NCBI GenBank assembly: GCA_964475545.1 | Contig: CAYYXF010000057.1 | Span: 1-8,942 of the forward strand | Reading direction: 5' to 3' | Source: DASPTR01 sp964475545 | Lineage (GTDB): Archaea > Thermoproteota > Bathyarchaeia > Bathyarchaeales > Bathycorpusculaceae | Length of the DNA stretch: 8,942 nucleotides | Shown here: positions 6,669 through 8,942 of the stretch, piece by piece | Numbering within the stretch: position 1 is the stretch's first letter | Layout of the letters: the number at the start of each line of letters is the position of its first letter | Position numbers and translations under genes: made by a program | Notes under the pieces: generated by a model | Database searches by the model: none | The model's input: only the letters and a program-made list of their open reading frames with translations | Told to the model about the DNA's origin: nothing

Positions 6669-7199
6669 CTAGTACTCAATGCCTCTTCGCGACTGGCAGC
6701 CCTTGCTGAAAGGATGCTTAACCTCCCTCATTTCCGTCACATAGTCTGCAGCATCAATCACTTGGCTCGGTGCATCGCGTCCAGTTAGCACAAGCTCCAC
6801 GTGTTTTGGTTTGTTCTTTACCAGTTTCAGGACTTCCTCAAGCCCTATCAGTTTCAAGTCTAAGGCTACGTTGATCTCGTCCAAAATGACTACGTCATAT
6901 TGTCCACCGTCGACAATCTGTTTGGCTAATTGAAGTGCCTGCTCTGCGAGTTTAACGTCTTCCTTTTGCGCAGGTGTGGCTGTTATGAATTCTCCTCTGC
7001 CGAAGGCCTTCAAAGTCAGATTTGGAAGCTTGTCTACTATGTAGAGTTCGCCATAGTCAAATCCGCCCTTGATGAATTGCACTATGTAGACTTTCAGCCC
7101 TCTGCCAACCGCCCTAAGTGCAAGTCCAAAAGCTGCTGAAGTTTTTCCCTTTCCATTTCCAGTGTAAACCTGAACAAATCCCTTATCAAGTCTTGGCAC
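6669..7199 (-). CDS. cobO: Corrinoid (cob(I)alamin) adenosyltransferase, CobA/CobO/BtuR type
   Basis: Transfers the 5'-deoxyadenosyl group of ATP to cob(I)alamin or cob(I)yrinic acid diamide (EC 2.5.1.17), making adenosylcobalamin in the cytoplasm. The 176-residue protein has the usual family length and layout: P-loop GNGKGKTS (14-21) after strand GFVQVYT, LDEIN (106-110, Walker B), VLTGRDAP (137-144), and the C-terminal signature EMREVKHPF...RRGIEY (156-176). The start is GTG (7199-7197). An earlier start in frame is blocked by the MeaB stop TAG (7205-7203), leaving one codon between the two genes, and the P-loop then falls at the normal distance from the N-terminus. It is last in a mutase operon that needs its product, which supports a dedicated supply of adenosylcobalamin to the mutase. 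Mutase-linked enzymes are often of the unrelated PduO type; this one is CobA/CobO-type by its motifs. Confidence 0.94.
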   Translation of the reverse strand: MPRLDKGFVQVYTGNGKGKTSAAFGLALRAVGRGLKVYIVQFIKGGFDYGELYIVDKLPNLTLKAFGRGEFITATPAQKEDVKLAEQALQLAKQIVDGGQYDVVILDEINVALDLKLIGLEEVLKLVKNKPKHVELVLTGRDAPSQVIDAADYVTEMREVKHPFSKGCQSRRGIEY

Positions 7200-7202
7200 T
7201 TT

Positions 7203-8162
7203 CTAATGCTTCCTTAGCCTTTCGTTGAGAAGTTTTTCAGCGGCCGACGCTGGGTCAATTTCCCTTTTCAGGATCTTCTGAAGCAACTCTTCAAATTTTC
7301 CTTCTTTTCTCAAATCGTCTAATATTGAGCTTACAGTCCTTTCCTTTATTGCTTCCGCGAGTTCCGCTTCTGCTGTGGCCTTCAGAAGTTTCTTCTTGCG
7401 CTCTGTGTCTTCTTCAATGAAATGCCTGTGCTCCTCCAATTTCTCTACAAGTTGTGGGACACCTTCGCCTGAAAGTGCCACGGTTTTGAGAATGGGTGGT
7501 TTCCATGGTTTCCCATTGTTATTCAGCTGCAGCATTGCTTGAATGTCCATCATTGTCTTGTCTGCGTTTTCTCTGTCGGCCTTGTTGACAACAAAGATGT
7601 CAGCTATCTCCATCAATCCTGCTTTGATGGCTTGTATTTCGTCTCCCAAACCTGGCGCGTGGATCAGTACTATTGTCTGCGCGACTTTGATTATCTCCAC
7701 TTCGGACTGACCCGCACCTACCGTTTCAACGAGTATTACGTCCTTGCCTGCGGCATCCAAGATTTTGACAGCATCTTTTGTGGCCTTGGCTAGTCCGCCG
7801 GGGTAGTTGCGGTTTGCCATGCTGCGTATGAACACGCCTTCGTCGGTGCTGAGTTCTTGCATGCGTATTCTATCGCCTAAGAATGCTCCGCCTGTGAAGG
7901 GGCTTGTCGGGTCGACTGCGACAACACCAACTGTTTTGCCCTTTTGCCTATACTCTCGCACGATTTTCTCGATGAGCGTGCTTTTTCCAGCGCCGCCAGA
8001 GCCTGTTAAACCAATTACATGAGCTTTTCCTGCGCGGGGATAGATCGCTGCAATTATTTCATGCGCTTTCAGCGGCTCGTTTTCAATGATCGTTATCGCT
8101 CTTGCTATGCTTCTGCGGTTTCCAGCAAGTACTCCATGGACTATTTCTTCGGTTCTTGTCAA
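7203..8162 (-). CDS. meaB: Methylmalonyl-CoA mutase-associated GTPase MeaB (ArgK family)
   Basis: A G3E-family GTPase that acts as chaperone of methylmalonyl-CoA mutase. It gates transfer of adenosylcobalamin to the enzyme and protects it from inactivation. Its 319 residues match the family length. Motifs: Walker A GSGGAGKST (54-62), the conserved DPTSPFTGGAFLGDRIRM (84-101), ETVGAGQSE (146-154, G3 region), NKAD (193-196, guanine specificity) and SGEG (231-234, G5). The C-terminal part (about 250-319) is helical and charged, as expected for the dimerisation region. The start is TTG (8162-8160). No in-frame ATG or GTG lies between it and an upstream in-frame TAA, and the conserved VLAGNRRSIARA segment begins about ten residues in, as usual. 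It follows the B12-binding subunit by 21 bases and is followed almost directly by the adenosyltransferase. Older annotations call this family an LAO/AO transport ATPase; the context makes MeaB the better call. Confidence 0.95.
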   Translation of the reverse strand: MTRTEEIVHGVLAGNRRSIARAITIIENEPLKAHEIIAAIYPRAGKAHVIGLTGSGGAGKSTLIEKIVREYRQKGKTVGVVAVDPTSPFTGGAFLGDRIRMQELSTDEGVFIRSMANRNYPGGLAKATKDAVKILDAAGKDVILVETVGAGQSEVEIIKVAQTIVLIHAPGLGDEIQAIKAGLMEIADIFVVNKADRENADKTMMDIQAMLQLNNNGKPWKPPILKTVALSGEGVPQLVEKLEEHRHFIEEDTERKKKLLKATAEAELAEAIKERTVSSILDDLRKEGKFEELLQKILKREIDPASAAEKLLNERLRKH

Positions 8163-8183
8163 CGATCCAGCACATCTTTATGT

Positions 8184-8591
8184 TTAGGTTTTTTTGGGCA
8201 CATTGTCAAGCACGTATCGAATTATCGCTTCTGTTGTGGTTCCAGGGCCGAAGATCTCTTTTATCCCGAGTTTCTTCATTTCCGCCAAGTCTTCTTGTGG
8301 GATTATCCCTCCGGCAAAGACCATAACGTCTGTTAATCCTTTTTTCTTGAGAAGATCCATGATTCTTGGGAAGAGTGCCTTATGAGCTCCTGAGAGTATG
8401 CTCAATCCCACGACGTCCACATCTTCTTGGAGTGCTGTTTCAGCTATTAGCTCTGGAGTCTGTCTCAGGCCGGTGTAGATTACTTCCATTCCAGCGTCTC
8501 TTAGGGCTCGAGCTACTACTTTGGCCCCTCTATCGTGGCTGTCTAGACCTGGTTTTGCGATTAATACTCGGATTTTTCTTTCGTGTTGCAT
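8184..8591 (-). CDS. Methylmalonyl-CoA mutase small subunit (B12-binding)
   Basis: The separate cobalamin-binding subunit of a two-gene archaeal-type methylmalonyl-CoA mutase. With the large subunit it interconverts (R)-methylmalonyl-CoA and succinyl-CoA. The 135 residues form one Rossmann-like B12 domain with DxHxxG as DSHDRG (17-22; His19 is the expected lower axial cobalt ligand), SILSGAH (64-70), AGGIIP (93-98) and FGPGT (114-118), all in the order found in the C-terminal domain of one-chain mutases. The ATG at 8591 has a strong AGAGGAG ribosome site eight bases upstream, overlapping the stop of the large subunit gene, so this start is secure. The 15-base gap to the large subunit and 21-base gap to meaB indicate one transcript. 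The mutase of propionate, odd-chain or branched-chain amino acid breakdown, or of an assimilation cycle, would fit equally; the window does not say which direction is used. Confidence 0.94.
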   Translation of the reverse strand: MQHERKIRVLIAKPGLDSHDRGAKVVARALRDAGMEVIYTGLRQTPELIAETALQEDVDVVGLSILSGAHKALFPRIMDLLKKKGLTDVMVFAGGIIPQEDLAEMKKLGIKEIFGPGTTTEAIIRYVLDNVPKKT

Positions 8592-8600
8592 CTTGTTTTC

Positions 8601-8607
8601 TCCTCTC
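8601..8607 (-). promoter_or_regulatory. Strong Shine-Dalgarno site of the B12-binding subunit
   Basis: The minus strand reads AGAGGAG directly across the TAG of the large subunit gene, then eight bases to the ATG at 8591. It is the strongest ribosome site in the window and suggests re-initiation after the large subunit, giving matched subunit amounts. Confidence 0.7.
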
Positions 8608-8942
8608 TAAATTACAATTAGTTCCTTGTATTCCCCGTAAACTTGGCGCAGCACTTCTGTGATTTCGCCCAGTGTTGTGTAGGCTTTCACTGCGTCGATT
8701 ATTATTGGCATGAGATTCTCATCTTTTTCTGCTGAGTAATGAAGTTTTCCAAGCAGTTCTTTGACTTTTCCGTTGTCTCTTTGTCTTTTCAGTTTTTGCA
8801 GGTTGGCAACTTGTTCTTTCTCCACCTTCGGATCAATGCGTAAGAGTTTTATTGGACATTCATGCTCTTCGGTGGTGTAATCGTTGACTCCGACTATCGT
8901 GCGTTTTTTCTCCTCTATTTCTCTCTGGTACTTGTAGGCGCT
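8607..8942 (-). CDS. Methylmalonyl-CoA mutase large (catalytic) subunit, C-terminal 111 residues only
   Basis: The frame is open from the right edge (8942) to the TAG at 8609-8607, so only the end of the gene is present; a GTG at 8825 is internal and should not be taken as the start. The visible part begins SAYKYQREIEEKKRTIVGVN and contains features typical of the end of the mutase catalytic chain: IVGVNDYTTEE, a LLRIDPKVEKEQV segment, RQRDNGKVKE, and ENLMPIIIDAVKAYTTLGEI followed by VYGEY. The TIM-barrel substrate-binding region lies outside the window. The chain ends before any B12-binding domain, and the gene for that domain follows 15 bases later, so this is the split form of the enzyme. 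It is the first visible gene of the mutase, MeaB and adenosyltransferase operon; the operon promoter is not in the window. Confidence 0.93.
   Translation of the reverse strand, partial: SAYKYQREIEEKKRTIVGVNDYTTEEHECPIKLLRIDPKVEKEQVANLQKLKRQRDNGKVKELLGKLHYSAEKDENLMPIIIDAVKAYTTLGEITEVLRQVYGEYKELIVI

Noticed and set aside
8019..8336. 105-residue open frame on the plus strand
   Set aside because: Antisense to meaB and the B12-binding subunit, with a cysteine- and serine-rich composition typical of shadow frames.
8607..8825. A separate 72-residue gene starting at the GTG at 8825
   Set aside because: The frame continues upstream to the window edge with mutase-like sequence, so this is the end of the large subunit gene.

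Overview
The window looks archaeal. Shine-Dalgarno-like GAGG/GGAG motifs and AT-rich TATA-like boxes precede several genes. A single short Smc5/6-like ATPase is present, together with a secreted, sequon-rich subtilase on a C-terminal membrane anchor and a split methylmalonyl-CoA mutase with separate catalytic and B12-binding subunits. A TACK-group archaeon, perhaps Bathyarchaeia-like, is my best guess. That placement is inference, because no rRNA or other marker gene lies here.

Layout. (1) 1-2127, minus strand: a compact Smc5/6-like ATPase (166-2127), whose stop codon overlaps the start of a second gene that runs off the left edge (1-166). (2) 2128-2306: a divergent promoter region with duplicated short motifs. 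(3) 2307-3847, plus strand: an unrecognised 228-residue protein, then, after a 233-bp gap, a small P-loop kinase-like protein. (4) 4004-6640, plus strand: a large exported S8 subtilase with its own promoter, propeptide, beta-sandwich domains, coiled-coil-like stalk and C-terminal membrane helix. (5) 6669-8942, minus strand, convergent with the protease: the end of a methylmalonyl-CoA mutase operon. In transcription order it has the catalytic subunit (C-terminal part only), the B12-binding subunit, the MeaB GTPase chaperone and a CobA/CobO-type cobalamin adenosyltransferase.

The last block is one functional unit. The adenosyltransferase makes adenosylcobalamin, MeaB gates its loading and protects the enzyme, and the two mutase subunits interconvert methylmalonyl-CoA and succinyl-CoA. 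The left block is the least explored part: a minimal Smc5-like protein without a recognisable hinge, tightly coupled to an uncharacterised gene and divergent from another one. No tRNA, rRNA, CRISPR array or insertion sequence was seen.
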